Shown here piece after piece: positions 8,069-16,556 of a stretch of DNA of 64,000 nucleotides (within the stretch, counting starts at the first letter, position 1; each line of letters opens with the position of its first letter). Under the pieces are notes generated by a model that searched no databases, had not been told where the DNA came from, and saw nothing but the letters and a program-made list of their open reading frames with translations. The translations under genes were made by a program, and so were the position numbers. Source of the DNA: an uncultured Paracoccus sp. (GTDB taxonomy: Bacteria; Pseudomonadota; Alphaproteobacteria; Rhodobacterales; Rhodobacteraceae); assembly GCF_937873615.1 (NCBI RefSeq), contig NZ_CALMYP010000067.1, positions 1-64,000 on the forward strand. The letters are read 5' to 3'.

Positions 8069-8530
8069 ATGTTCCGCAACCTCATGTCGCGCCTTTTCGA
8101 TCAGGAAAGCCCCAGCTCACAGCTTCAGGGCACGGATGCCGAAGTGGCCATCGCGGCGCTTCTGGTGCGGGTCGCGCGGGCCGATGACCACTATACCGCG
8201 CAGGAAGAGGCTCGGATCGACCAGATCCTTGCCCGTCGTCGTGGGCTGGACCTGAACGAGGCCGCCGAACATCGCGCCGCCGCCGAGATGATCGAGGGCG
8301 AGGCCCCCGATACCGTCCGCTTCACCCGCCAGATCAAGGACCGGATCCCGCTGGACGACCGCTCGGGCGTGCTCGCGGCGATGTGGGAAATCACCTATGC
8401 CGATGGCGAGCGCAGCGCGGACGAGGAATCTCTGGTCCGGCTGGTGGCCGGGCTTCTGGGCATCAACGACCGCGATTCGGCCCTGATCCGGCAGCGCGTT
8501 CTGACCGATCTGGGCATCGCCGAGGGCTAA
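8069..8530 (+). CDS. TerB-family (tellurite-resistance-like) protein
   Basis: A 153-residue all-helical protein with the TerB fold. The core, AEVAIAALLVRVARADDHYT followed by EEARIDQILARR and later MWEITYADGERSADEESLVRLVAGLLGI, shows the repeated Asp/Glu residues of this family on predicted helices. I chose ATG 8069 (MFRNLMSRLF) rather than 8048 because related proteins start with this short amphipathic segment. The role of stand-alone TerB proteins is uncertain; metal-associated or envelope stress functions have been suggested. Convergent with the response regulator gene, 9 bp apart. Confidence 0.75.
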   Translation: MFRNLMSRLFDQESPSSQLQGTDAEVAIAALLVRVARADDHYTAQEEARIDQILARRRGLDLNEAAEHRAAAEMIEGEAPDTVRFTRQIKDRIPLDDRSGVLAAMWEITYADGERSADEESLVRLVAGLLGINDRDSALIRQRVLTDLGIAEG

Positions 8531-8539
8531 GCGGGCCGT

Positions 8540-9259
8540 TCAGTTCCAGCTGACTTCCGCCAGGAAGATATAGCCGGCACCATAGATGGTCTTGATCAGC
8601 TGCGGGTTTTTCGGATCTTCGCCCAGCTTGCTGCGCAGCCGTGAAATCCGCACATCCATCGCCCTATCGAAGCTTTCGCCCCCCGCCGCCCCCAGCGATT
8701 CCTGCATCTGCGCCCTAGAGATCAGCCGCCGCGAGGCATCGAGAAAGATGCGCAGCACCTCGGCCTCGGCATGGCTCATGGGGGTGTCGCTGCCTTCGGG
8801 AGAGGTCAGGCTGTAACGGTCGAAATCGGCAATCCAGCCGGCAAAGCGGGCACGGCTGCGCTGATCGGGATGGGCCTTCGCCGCCGGGCGACGCAGGCGC
8901 GCGCGCAGCCGGGCCAGCAGTTCGGCCGGCTCGAAAGGCTTGATGATGTAATCGTCGGCGCCGAGTTCCAGCCCGGTGACCCGGTCCTGCACCTGCGCCC
9001 GGCCCGAGACAATAATGATCGCCGCCCCCGATTCCATCGCCAGCCGGTGCACGAGCGCCAGCCCGTCGCGATCCGGCAGGCCAAGATCGACCAGGCAGGC
9101 ATCGGGGGTAATGTGGCGCAGGGCCGCCTCGAATTCGGTGGCGCGGGAAAAGCCCATGGTACGGAACCCAGCCCCTTCCAGCACATCCATCATGATCCGG
9201 CGGATCTCGGGCTCGTCTTCGAGAATGGCGATCAGTTGGCGGTCGTCGGCGTCAGTCAT
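8540..9259 (-). CDS. OmpR-type response regulator
   Basis: A 239-residue two-domain response regulator. The receiver domain has the acidic pair in AILEDEPEIRR, the phospho-acceptor Asp58 in CLVDLGLPDRDG and the conserved Lys in DDYIIKPFEP. The C-terminal winged-helix DNA-binding domain ends in RISRLRSKLGEDPKNPQLIK and TIYGAGYIF. Its start codon lies inside the end of the upstream hybrid histidine kinase gene (8-bp overlap), so kinase and regulator are made together and are very likely cognate. Target genes are unknown; the pair is divergent from the acyl-CoA ligase and Liv transporter cluster, which is an obvious candidate. Confidence 0.92.
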   Translation of the reverse strand: MTDADDRQLIAILEDEPEIRRIMMDVLEGAGFRTMGFSRATEFEAALRHITPDACLVDLGLPDRDGLALVHRLAMESGAAIIIVSGRAQVQDRVTGLELGADDYIIKPFEPAELLARLRARLRRPAAKAHPDQRSRARFAGWIADFDRYSLTSPEGSDTPMSHAEAEVLRIFLDASRRLISRAQMQESLGAAGGESFDRAMDVRISRLRSKLGEDPKNPQLIKTIYGAGYIFLAEVSWN

Positions 9260-11129
9260 GCAGCACCCGGTTCAGCGTTTCGGCCAGCGACACAGCGTCG
9301 AATGGCTTGGTCAGCACGATGCCGCCCGCCGCGACCCGCAGCGGATCGCCCGGCGGCAGCGCCGTCATCAGGATCAGTGGCGGCCCCCCGGCCCGGCGCA
9401 GGTCGGGGCCCAGCCCGTCGCCAAGCTGGATATCGGACAGGATCAGCGTCAGCCCCGGCAGATCGACCAGTTGTTCGGCCTCGGCGAAGGACGCCGTCTC
9501 GATCACCGAATGGCCCATGCCGATCAGCATCCGCCGCAGGACCTCGCGCAGGCTGTGATCGTCCTCGACCAGCAGGATCATCTGCGGCGTGACCGGGTGC
9601 AGCGGCAGGCGCAGCCGTGCCACGGCGCCGGGACCGTCGGAACGGTTCGACAGATGCAGGGTGCCGCCGGCCAGCTTGGTCTGGTCGAAAACCATGGCAA
9701 GCCCGAGGCCGGAACCCTGCCCGCGTTTGGTGGTAAAGAACGGCTCGGTCGCGCGGGCAAGCGCCTCGGCGGTGAAGCCGGGGCCGGTATCGCTGACGCT
9801 GAGTTCCAGCCAGGGCGCGGCGGCGCGGGCCTCGATCAGGATCGTGCCACCGGCCTCGCCCATGGCATCGCGGGCATTCAGGATCAGGTTCAGCAGCGCA
9901 TCCTGCACATGGCCGGGATCGAGCATCAGCGGCGTCTCGGGCAGATCGCAGCGGACCTCCAACTGCAGATGCTCGCCCAGGCTGGGACGGGCCATCTTGC
10001 TGAGATCGTCGAGCAGGTCGCGCAGGGCCACCGGTTCGCGCGTCGTACCGGGGGGCTGGGCGATCTGACCGATCCGTTCCAGCAAATGCACCCCGCGCCG
10101 GGCGGCGGCCAATGTCGCCTCGACATCGCCCTGCGCCTCGGCCGGCAGACCGCTGCGCGCCAGACGATCCTGCAGCCCGAGGATCACGGTCAGCAGATTG
10201 CCGAAATCATGCGCAAGGCCCGAGGTGATCTTGGCCGCCAGCTCGCGCCGCGAGGCATGGGTCAGGGCCTCGCGCACCTCGACCTCGGCAGTGACATCGG
10301 TCGACAGGATATAGACCCCTTTCCCGGCCCGGTCCGGGGTCAGCGCGATGCGGATACGGCGCCCCGAATCCGAATCGGTAATCTCGAAGACCTGATTGCG
10401 GCCCGAAAGCGCAAGTTCCAGATAGGGGCGCAGCACGACGAAATTCGCCGGGCCAAGCGCCTGTTCCACGCTGAGCCCGACGATATCGGCGCGGCTGCCC
10501 GGAAACACCTGCGGCAACTGCCCGTTGGAAAAGAGATAGCGGAAATCCGGGTCGATATGGGCGATATGGGCGGCGACCATCTCGGTCACCTGCCGGGTGC
10601 GGGCCTGGGTCTCGGTCACAACCCGCTTGGCTTCCTGCAACGCGCTGATCGTCGCGGCGAGTTCGCGGTTCGCGCCCGCCAGCCGCTCGGCATGATCCAG
10701 CACCTGTTCCGAGAGCAGTTCGGAGCGGGTGCGCAACAGCGCCTCCTGCCGCTTGGTCTCGGTGATGTCGGTATAGACGGCGACCCAGCCGCCCTGCGAC
10801 AGGGGCGCGCCCTCGACCGCAACCCAGCGACCGTCGGCACGCTCGCGCTCCATGTAATGCGGCTGGAAGGCGCGGGCCTGATCGACGCGGATGCGCACGG
10901 CCTCGTCCGGGTCGTCCTGCGGGCCGTATTCGCCGCGCAGGACCAGATAGCGGATGGTGTCTTCGAAGAAGGCACCGGGGCGGGTCAGGCTGTCGGGCAG
11001 GTCGAACATGGCCTGATATTGCCGGTTCGAGACCGCCAACCGCAGATCGGCATCGAAGATCGACAGGGCCTGACCGATCAGGTTCAGCCCCGATTGCATC
11101 AACTCTGCCCGTGAATTTTCGGTGACCAT
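9252..11129 (-). CDS. Hybrid sensor histidine kinase with PAS domains and receiver
   Basis: A 625-residue soluble-looking sensor kinase with no clear membrane span. Order: PAS-type domain (about 15-125), coiled-coil (125-165), second PAS-like domain (about 175-285), HisKA with phospho-acceptor His307 in SGLAHDFGNLLTVILG, HATPase (N box LLNLILNARDAMG; G boxes SDTGPGF and GQGSGLGLAM), and a C-terminal receiver with Asp566 in LILSDIQLGDG. The ATG at 11129 follows a good GGAGGGTGAG site. The gene overlaps the OmpR-type regulator by 8 bp. The absence of transmembrane segments suggests an intracellular signal, possibly redox or a small ligand bound by PAS; the ligand is unknown. Confidence 0.9.
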   Translation of the reverse strand: MVTENSRAELMQSGLNLIGQALSIFDADLRLAVSNRQYQAMFDLPDSLTRPGAFFEDTIRYLVLRGEYGPQDDPDEAVRIRVDQARAFQPHYMERERADGRWVAVEGAPLSQGGWVAVYTDITETKRQEALLRTRSELLSEQVLDHAERLAGANRELAATISALQEAKRVVTETQARTRQVTEMVAAHIAHIDPDFRYLFSNGQLPQVFPGSRADIVGLSVEQALGPANFVVLRPYLELALSGRNQVFEITDSDSGRRIRIALTPDRAGKGVYILSTDVTAEVEVREALTHASRRELAAKITSGLAHDFGNLLTVILGLQDRLARSGLPAEAQGDVEATLAAARRGVHLLERIGQIAQPPGTTREPVALRDLLDDLSKMARPSLGEHLQLEVRCDLPETPLMLDPGHVQDALLNLILNARDAMGEAGGTILIEARAAAPWLELSVSDTGPGFTAEALARATEPFFTTKRGQGSGLGLAMVFDQTKLAGGTLHLSNRSDGPGAVARLRLPLHPVTPQMILLVEDDHSLREVLRRMLIGMGHSVIETASFAEAEQLVDLPGLTLILSDIQLGDGLGPDLRRAGGPPLILMTALPPGDPLRVAAGGIVLTKPFDAVSLAETLNRVLHD

Positions 11130-11313
11130 CTCACCCTCCGGATAGGTGGTTAGCACCGCTGGAGAGGTTCTGGAAGAGCGTAACAATTCGTTAGGATCTG
11201 GCAAAACTCCGGTAAGTATCGGGATGAAATCTGTTCGGGCCGGTGCGCAGGCGGAAGACCCGCCGCCGGCAGCGACCGTCCCTTCGCCAAAGGGGACGGA
11301 GGTGGGAGGAGAC
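11130..11313. promoter_or_regulatory. Divergent intergenic region between the sensor kinase and acyl-CoA ligase genes
   Basis: This 184-bp non-coding stretch must hold the promoters of both divergent transcripts. It has no strong sigma-70 match, but an A/T-richer stretch around 11178-11222 stands out from the GC-rich surroundings. The ligase ribosome binding site GGTGGGAGGAG lies at 11301-11311. Confidence 0.4.
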
Positions 11314-13290
11314 ATGGCAGAGACGGCCCGGCCAGCGGATAACGGCCTGCAATCCATACCCGCGCTTCTGGCGCGCAACGCGACAAGCCTGGGCAACCGC
11401 CCGGCTTACCGCGAGAAGGAATTCGGCATCTGGCAAAGCTGGAGCTGGTCCGAGGCCGCCGAGGAGATTCGGGCGCTGGCACTTGGCATGCTGAGCCTGG
11501 ACCTGGCGCCGGGCGATCATGTCGCGGTGATCGGTCGCAACCGCCCGGCCCATTACTGGGCGATGATCGCGGCGCAGATGTGCGGCGCGGTGCCGGTGCC
11601 GCTGTATCAGGACGCCGTGGCCGAGGAGATGGCCTATGTCCTGAATCATTGCGGCGCGCGTTTCGTCATATGTGGCGATCAGGAACAGGTCGACAAGGTG
11701 CTGGATGTGGGCGACGACGCCCGCTCGGTCGAGCAGATCATCTATACCGACAAGCGCGGGATGCGGAAATACGACCACACCCGCATGAACGCCCTTGCCG
11801 ATGTGCAGGCCGAGGGTCGCGCCGCCAGCCAGCGCCTGTCGCCGGAACTGGACCGTCGCATTGCCGGGCTGGATTACGACAGCACCTGCGTGATGCTCTA
11901 TACCTCGGGGACGACCGGCAAGCCGAAGGGCGTGGTGCTGTCGAACCGCAACATCATCGAGACGGCGAAGAATACCAGCGAGTTCGACGGGCTGACCCAT
12001 CGCGACGAGGTGCTGGCCTATCTGCCGATGGCCTGGGTCGGGGATTTCATCTTCTCGATGGGACAGGCGACTTGGTCGGGCTTTACCGTGAACTGCCCGG
12101 AAAGTGCGGCCACGATGATGACCGACCTGCGCGAGATCGGGCCGACCTATTTCTTCGCCCCGCCCCGCGTTTTCGAGGGGCAGTTGACCAATGTAATGAT
12201 CCGCATGGAAGATGCCGGTCCCGTCAAGCGCTGGCTGTTCCGGCATTACATGGCGGTGGCGAACCGGGTCGGGCCGTCGCTTCTGGACGGCAAGCCGGTG
12301 GGGCTTGGCGGGCGGCTGTCCTATGCGCTTGGCAACCTGTTCATCTATGGCCCCCTGAAGAACACGCTGGGTTATTCCCGCATCCGTGTCGGCTATACGG
12401 CGGGCGAGGCGATCGGGCCGGAAATCTTCGATTTCTACCGCTCGCTCGGGATCAACCTGAAACAGCTTTACGGCCAGACCGAGGCTTCGGTCTTCATCAC
12501 CCAGCAGCCCGATGGCGGCGTGCGTTCGGATACGGTCGGCGTGCCCTCGCCGGGGGTGGAGCTGAAGATCGCCGAAAGCGGAGAGGTCTTCTATCGCGGC
12601 CCCGGCACCTTCGTCGAATATTACAAGAACCCCGAAAGCACCGCCTCGACCAAGGATGCGGAAGGCTGGGTGGCCACCGGCGATGCCGGCTTCTTCGACG
12701 AAGGCACTGGTCAATTGCGCATCATCGACCGCGCCAAGGATGTCGGCAAGATGGCCGATGGCAGCATGTTCGCGCCCAAATATGTCGAGAACAAGCTGAA
12801 GTTCTATCCCAACATCCTCGAAGCCGTCGTGCTGGGGAATGGCCGCGACTATTGCACCGCGATGATCAATATCGACCTGAGCGCGGTCGGCAACTGGGCC
12901 GAGCGGAACAATATCGCCTATGCCTCCTATCAGGAACTGGCCGGACATCCGCAGGTCTATGCGACGATCAAGTCCCATGTCGAAGAGGTCAACCGTTCGG
13001 TCGCAGAAGACCCGATGCTGTCGGGCTGCCAGATCCACCGCTTTCTGGTGCTGCACAAGGAACTGGACGCCGACGACGGCGAACTGACCCGCACCCGCAA
13101 GGTTCGCCGCGCCGTGATTGCCGAGAAATTCGCCGATCTGGTCAACGCGCTCTATGATGGTTCCGCCAGTGTCTATACCGAGACGGAAGTGACCTATGAG
13201 GACGGCCGCAAGGGCGCGATCAAGGCCACGCTCCAGATCGAGGATGCGGCCGTGGTGCCGGGCGCGCTGCAGAAGGTTGCAGCGGAATGA
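11314..13290 (+). CDS. AMP-dependent long-chain acyl-CoA synthetase
   Basis: A 658-residue member of the ANL superfamily that activates a carboxylic acid to its CoA thioester through an acyl-adenylate. The ATP loop is MLYTSGTTGKPKGVVLSN, the A5 motif is LKQLYGQTEAS and the A7/A8 region is WVATGDAGFF followed by IIDRAKDV. The length and the FAPKYVENKLKF segment match FadD15/FAA-type long-chain ligases. The ATG at 11314 follows GGAGGAGAC. It is the first gene of a run that continues with a small membrane protein and a complete Liv-type importer, so it probably activates the imported acid. Chain-length preference cannot be read from the sequence. Confidence 0.88.
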   Translation: MAETARPADNGLQSIPALLARNATSLGNRPAYREKEFGIWQSWSWSEAAEEIRALALGMLSLDLAPGDHVAVIGRNRPAHYWAMIAAQMCGAVPVPLYQDAVAEEMAYVLNHCGARFVICGDQEQVDKVLDVGDDARSVEQIIYTDKRGMRKYDHTRMNALADVQAEGRAASQRLSPELDRRIAGLDYDSTCVMLYTSGTTGKPKGVVLSNRNIIETAKNTSEFDGLTHRDEVLAYLPMAWVGDFIFSMGQATWSGFTVNCPESAATMMTDLREIGPTYFFAPPRVFEGQLTNVMIRMEDAGPVKRWLFRHYMAVANRVGPSLLDGKPVGLGGRLSYALGNLFIYGPLKNTLGYSRIRVGYTAGEAIGPEIFDFYRSLGINLKQLYGQTEASVFITQQPDGGVRSDTVGVPSPGVELKIAESGEVFYRGPGTFVEYYKNPESTASTKDAEGWVATGDAGFFDEGTGQLRIIDRAKDVGKMADGSMFAPKYVENKLKFYPNILEAVVLGNGRDYCTAMINIDLSAVGNWAERNNIAYASYQELAGHPQVYATIKSHVEEVNRSVAEDPMLSGCQIHRFLVLHKELDADDGELTRTRKVRRAVIAEKFADLVNALYDGSASVYTETEVTYEDGRKGAIKATLQIEDAAVVPGALQKVAAE

Positions 13291-13329
13291 GGCCGGGCGC
13301 CGCGACGCGGAAAACAAAGGAACTACCTG

Positions 13330-13596
13330 ATGAATAAACCTGTCGTGACCTACAAACCCAGCTATGTCATCGGCGCGGCGATTGCGCTTGCCGGGCTGGT
13401 GATCGCTTGGCTTCTGCCCGATTTCCTGCCGCCGGTGGTGGCGAACCTTCTGGCCGGCGCGATCACCGGCGGCTTCGGCGTGGCCTTCGCCGCCCGCTTC
13501 TGGCCAGGCCTGCCGCTTGGCCAGATGATCCAGTATGGCCCCGCCGTCGCCGTCTATGGCGCGCTTGTCGGCTGGCTTGCAGCAAGCGGAAGCTGA
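13330..13596 (+). CDS. Small integral membrane protein of the Liv/ligase cluster
   Basis: An 88-residue protein with three hydrophobic stretches (about 13-30, 36-55 and 66-84) and little else. It lies between the acyl-CoA ligase and the LivG gene, 2 bp before the latter, so it is part of the operon. I do not recognise a named family. Its position suggests a small partner of the transporter or a membrane anchor for the ligase; this is inference only. Confidence 0.7.
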   Translation: MNKPVVTYKPSYVIGAAIALAGLVIAWLLPDFLPPVVANLLAGAITGGFGVAFAARFWPGLPLGQMIQYGPAVAVYGALVGWLAASGS

Positions 13597-13598
13597 TC

Positions 13599-14417
13599 AT
13601 GCTCGACGCCGCCGAAAACCAGACCACTGCCGATGGCCGCCAGATCGGCCCGGTGGTGATGGACCTCAAGAACATCACCCTGCGCTTCGGCGGCGTCGAA
13701 GCCATCAAGAATATCAGCTTCGACATCCGCGAGGGCGAGATCCGCGCCATCATCGGGCCGAACGGGGCCGGGAAATCCTCGATGCTGAACGTGATTTCCG
13801 GCTTCTACGTCCCGCAGGAGGGCGAGGTCTGGTTCAAGGGCTATCGCCGCGGCCCGATGCGCCCCTATCAGGTGGCGCGCCTTGGCATCGCCCGGACCTT
13901 CCAGAACATCGCGCTGTTCGACGGCATGTCGGTTCTGGACAACATCATGACCGGACGGCTGAACAAGATGAAGGCCGGCTTCCTGAGCCAGGCGCTGTGG
14001 TGGGGCCGTGCCGAGGCCGAGGAGATCGCCAATCGCGCGCAGGTCGAGAAGATCATCGACTTCCTGGAGATCCAGAATATCCGCAAGACCCCGGTCGGCC
14101 GCCTGCCCTATGGGCTGAAAAAGCGGGTCGAACTGGCCCGGGCACTGGCGGCGGAACCGCAGATCCTGCTGCTGGACGAGCCGATGGCCGGGATGAATGT
14201 CGAGGAGAAGGAGGACATGTCCCGCTTCATCCTCGACGTGAACGACGAATTCGGCACCACCACCGTGCTGATCGAACATGACATGGGCGTGGTCATGGAC
14301 CTGTCCGACCGCGTCGTGGTCATGGATTACGGCCGCAAGATCGGCGACGGCACCCCCGACGAGGTGCGCAACAACCAGGAGGTCATCGATGCCTATCTGG
14401 GGGTGGCCCATGACTGA
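13599..14417 (+). CDS. Branched-chain amino acid-type ABC transporter ATPase (LivG-like)
   Basis: A 272-residue ABC ATPase: Walker A GPNGAGKSS, the family-typical RLGIARTFQNIALFDGMSVL, signature region GRLPYGLKKRVELARAL (the usual LSGGQ replaced by LPYGL), Walker B ILLLDEPMAG and the switch His in TVLIEHDMGVV. With LivF it forms the nucleotide-binding pair of a HAAT-family importer. The degenerate signature is common in LivG proteins of acyl-ligase-linked clusters, but I cannot quantify that here. The ATG at 13599 lies 2 bp after the small membrane protein gene. Confidence 0.92.
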   Translation: MLDAAENQTTADGRQIGPVVMDLKNITLRFGGVEAIKNISFDIREGEIRAIIGPNGAGKSSMLNVISGFYVPQEGEVWFKGYRRGPMRPYQVARLGIARTFQNIALFDGMSVLDNIMTGRLNKMKAGFLSQALWWGRAEAEEIANRAQVEKIIDFLEIQNIRKTPVGRLPYGLKKRVELARALAAEPQILLLDEPMAGMNVEEKEDMSRFILDVNDEFGTTTVLIEHDMGVVMDLSDRVVVMDYGRKIGDGTPDEVRNNQEVIDAYLGVAHD

Positions 14418-14441
14418 CCGCAATTGCAGGAGCGCGCGCTG

Positions 14442-15425
14442 ATGGACCAGCTTCTTTATGCCTCGGAAGTCTTCATCAACGGGCTGATGACCGGGGTGAT
14501 GTATTCGCTCGTCGCGCTCGGTTTCGTGCTGATCTACAAGGCCTCGGGCGTGTTCAACTATGCGCAGGGCGTGATGGCGCTGTTCGCGGCGCTGACACTC
14601 GTGGGCATCATGAACGGACAGGTGCCCTTCGCGCATCTGATCAACGCCATGTTCGGCACCCATCTGGACAAGTTCGGCTGGACCGTGCCGGCGGTGCTGG
14701 CCATCGTGCTGACGGCGGGCGTCATGGTGCTGCTGGCGATCCTGATCGAGAAGCTGGTGCTGAAACATCTGGTCGGGCAGGAGCCGATCATCCTGTTCAT
14801 GGCGACCATCGGGCTGGCCTATTTCCTTGAAGGTCTGGGCGACGTGATGTGGGGCGCCGATATCAAGACGCTGGATGTGGGCCTGCCGCAGGGGATTTCC
14901 GACACCGTCGAGCAACTGACCGACAGCTGGTTCGGCTATGGTTTCTTCATCGACCGGCTGGACATCTGGGCCACGATCATCGCCGCACTTCTGGTCACCG
15001 CACTGGTCGCCTTCGCGCAATATACCAAGCAGGGCCGGGCCATGCGGGCGGTGGCCGACGACCATCAGGCGGCGCTGTCGGTCGGGATCTCGCTGCAGTT
15101 CATCTGGATCATGGTCTGGTCCATCGCCGGCTTCGTGGCGCTTGTCGCGGGCATCATGTGGGGCACCAAATCCGGGGTGCAGTTCAGCCTGTCGCTGATC
15201 GCGCTGAAGGCGCTGCCGGTGCTGATGCTGGGCGGCTTCACCTCGATCCCCGGGGCCATTGTCGGCGGGCTGATCATCGGCGTGGGCGAGAAGATGTTCG
15301 AATTCTGGATCGGCCCCATGGTCGGCGGCGCGACCGAGAACTGGTTCGCCTATGTGCTGGCGCTGATCTTCCTCGTCTTCCGGCCGCAGGGCCTGTTCGG
15401 CGAACGCATCATCGAGAGGGTGTGA
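14442..15425 (+). CDS. Liv-type ABC transporter permease (LivH-like)
   Basis: A 327-residue polytopic permease of the BPD_transp_2 family. Typical features are GLMTGVMYSLVALGFVLIYK, the helix-start GVFNYAQGVMAL and the cytoplasmic loop RAMRAVADDHQAALSVGI that contacts the ATPases. It pairs with the LivM-like protein to make the membrane channel. I chose ATG 14442, after CAGGAG, instead of an in-frame ATG at 14424 without a site. It begins 24 bp after LivG and ends 2 bp before LivM. Confidence 0.92.
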   Translation: MDQLLYASEVFINGLMTGVMYSLVALGFVLIYKASGVFNYAQGVMALFAALTLVGIMNGQVPFAHLINAMFGTHLDKFGWTVPAVLAIVLTAGVMVLLAILIEKLVLKHLVGQEPIILFMATIGLAYFLEGLGDVMWGADIKTLDVGLPQGISDTVEQLTDSWFGYGFFIDRLDIWATIIAALLVTALVAFAQYTKQGRAMRAVADDHQAALSVGISLQFIWIMVWSIAGFVALVAGIMWGTKSGVQFSLSLIALKALPVLMLGGFTSIPGAIVGGLIIGVGEKMFEFWIGPMVGGATENWFAYVLALIFLVFRPQGLFGERIIERV

Positions 15426-15427
15426 CG

Positions 15428-16504
15428 ATGTTCTACCGTGAGGCCGGAGACTTCAAGACCAGCTATCGCGACGACGGGCAGACCTTCCCGATCGCGCTGG
15501 ATCGCTGGGGCTATTACGCCATCGTCGCGGTGGCGGCGCTGGTGGTGCCCTTCGTCATCAACGATTACTGGGCCAGTGCCATCCTGCTGCCCTTCCTGAT
15601 CTATGCCATCGCCTCGATCGGGCTGAATATCCTGGTCGGCTATGCCGGTCAGGTCAGCCTCGGCACCGGCGGGTTCATGGCGGTGGGGGCCTATTCGGTC
15701 TACAAGCTGATGACCGCCTTCCCCGAGATCAGCATCATCGCCCATATCCTGCTGGCCGGCGGCATGACCGCGCTTGTCGGCATGGCCTTCGGCCTGCCCA
15801 GCCTGCGCATCAAGGGCTTCTATCTGGCCGTGGCGACGCTGGCGGCGCAGTTCTTTCTGGTCTGGCTGTTCAACAAGGTGCCGTGGTTCTACAACAACTC
15901 GGCCTCGGGCCAGATCAACGCGCCGGAACGCACGGTGCTGGGCTGGGCGGTGACCGGACCGGCGGCCACACCGGCGGCGAAATATCTGGTCTGCCTTGCC
16001 TTCGTCGTCTTCGCCGCCTGGATCGCGCGCAACCTGACGCGCGGCATGTTCGGGCGCAAATGGATGGCCATTCGCGACATGGATATCGCCGCCGAGATCA
16101 TCGGCGTGAATCCCCTGACGGCGAAACTCTCGGCCTTCGGGGTCAGCTCGTTCTTCGTGGGGATCGCCGGCGCGCTGCTGTTCGCGGTCTATCTGGGCGC
16201 CGCCGAGGTGACCGAGGCCTTCGGCATCAACAAGTCGTTCCTCGTCCTCTTCATGGTCATCATCGGCGGGCTGGGCTCCATCTTCGGCAGCTTCGCCGGC
16301 GCGGCCTTCCTGGTCGTCCTGCCGGTCTTCCTGAAGAACCTGCTGGTCGGCACATTCGGCTGGCCGACCGACCTTGCCGCGCATTTCGAACTGATGATCG
16401 TGGGTGCGCTGATCATCTTCTTCCTCATCGTCGAACCCCATGGCCTCGCCCGGCTGTGGCGGCTGGTGAAGGAGAAACTGCGGCTCTGGCCGTTCCCGCA
16501 TTAA
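15428..16504 (+). CDS. Liv-type ABC transporter permease (LivM-like)
   Basis: A 358-residue polytopic permease. The family core ILVGYAGQVSLGTGGFMAVG and the coupling loop WMAIRDMDIAAEIIGVNP are clear, followed by the late GGLGSIFGSFAGAAF. About 40 residues precede the first span. It is the second subunit of the channel and follows LivH by 2 bp, so expression is coupled. Confidence 0.92.
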   Translation: MFYREAGDFKTSYRDDGQTFPIALDRWGYYAIVAVAALVVPFVINDYWASAILLPFLIYAIASIGLNILVGYAGQVSLGTGGFMAVGAYSVYKLMTAFPEISIIAHILLAGGMTALVGMAFGLPSLRIKGFYLAVATLAAQFFLVWLFNKVPWFYNNSASGQINAPERTVLGWAVTGPAATPAAKYLVCLAFVVFAAWIARNLTRGMFGRKWMAIRDMDIAAEIIGVNPLTAKLSAFGVSSFFVGIAGALLFAVYLGAAEVTEAFGINKSFLVLFMVIIGGLGSIFGSFAGAAFLVVLPVFLKNLLVGTFGWPTDLAAHFELMIVGALIIFFLIVEPHGLARLWRLVKEKLRLWPFPH

Positions 16505-16556
16505 CCAATCAGAACCGGGCAAGCCGGCACCTGAAACCCTTGGGAGGAGACCAAGA

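Noticed and set aside
11191-13317. Minus-strand frame of about 700 codons covering the acyl-CoA ligase gene
   Set aside because: The plus strand has clear adenylation motifs across the whole length; the antisense frame has none and lacks a ribosome binding site.
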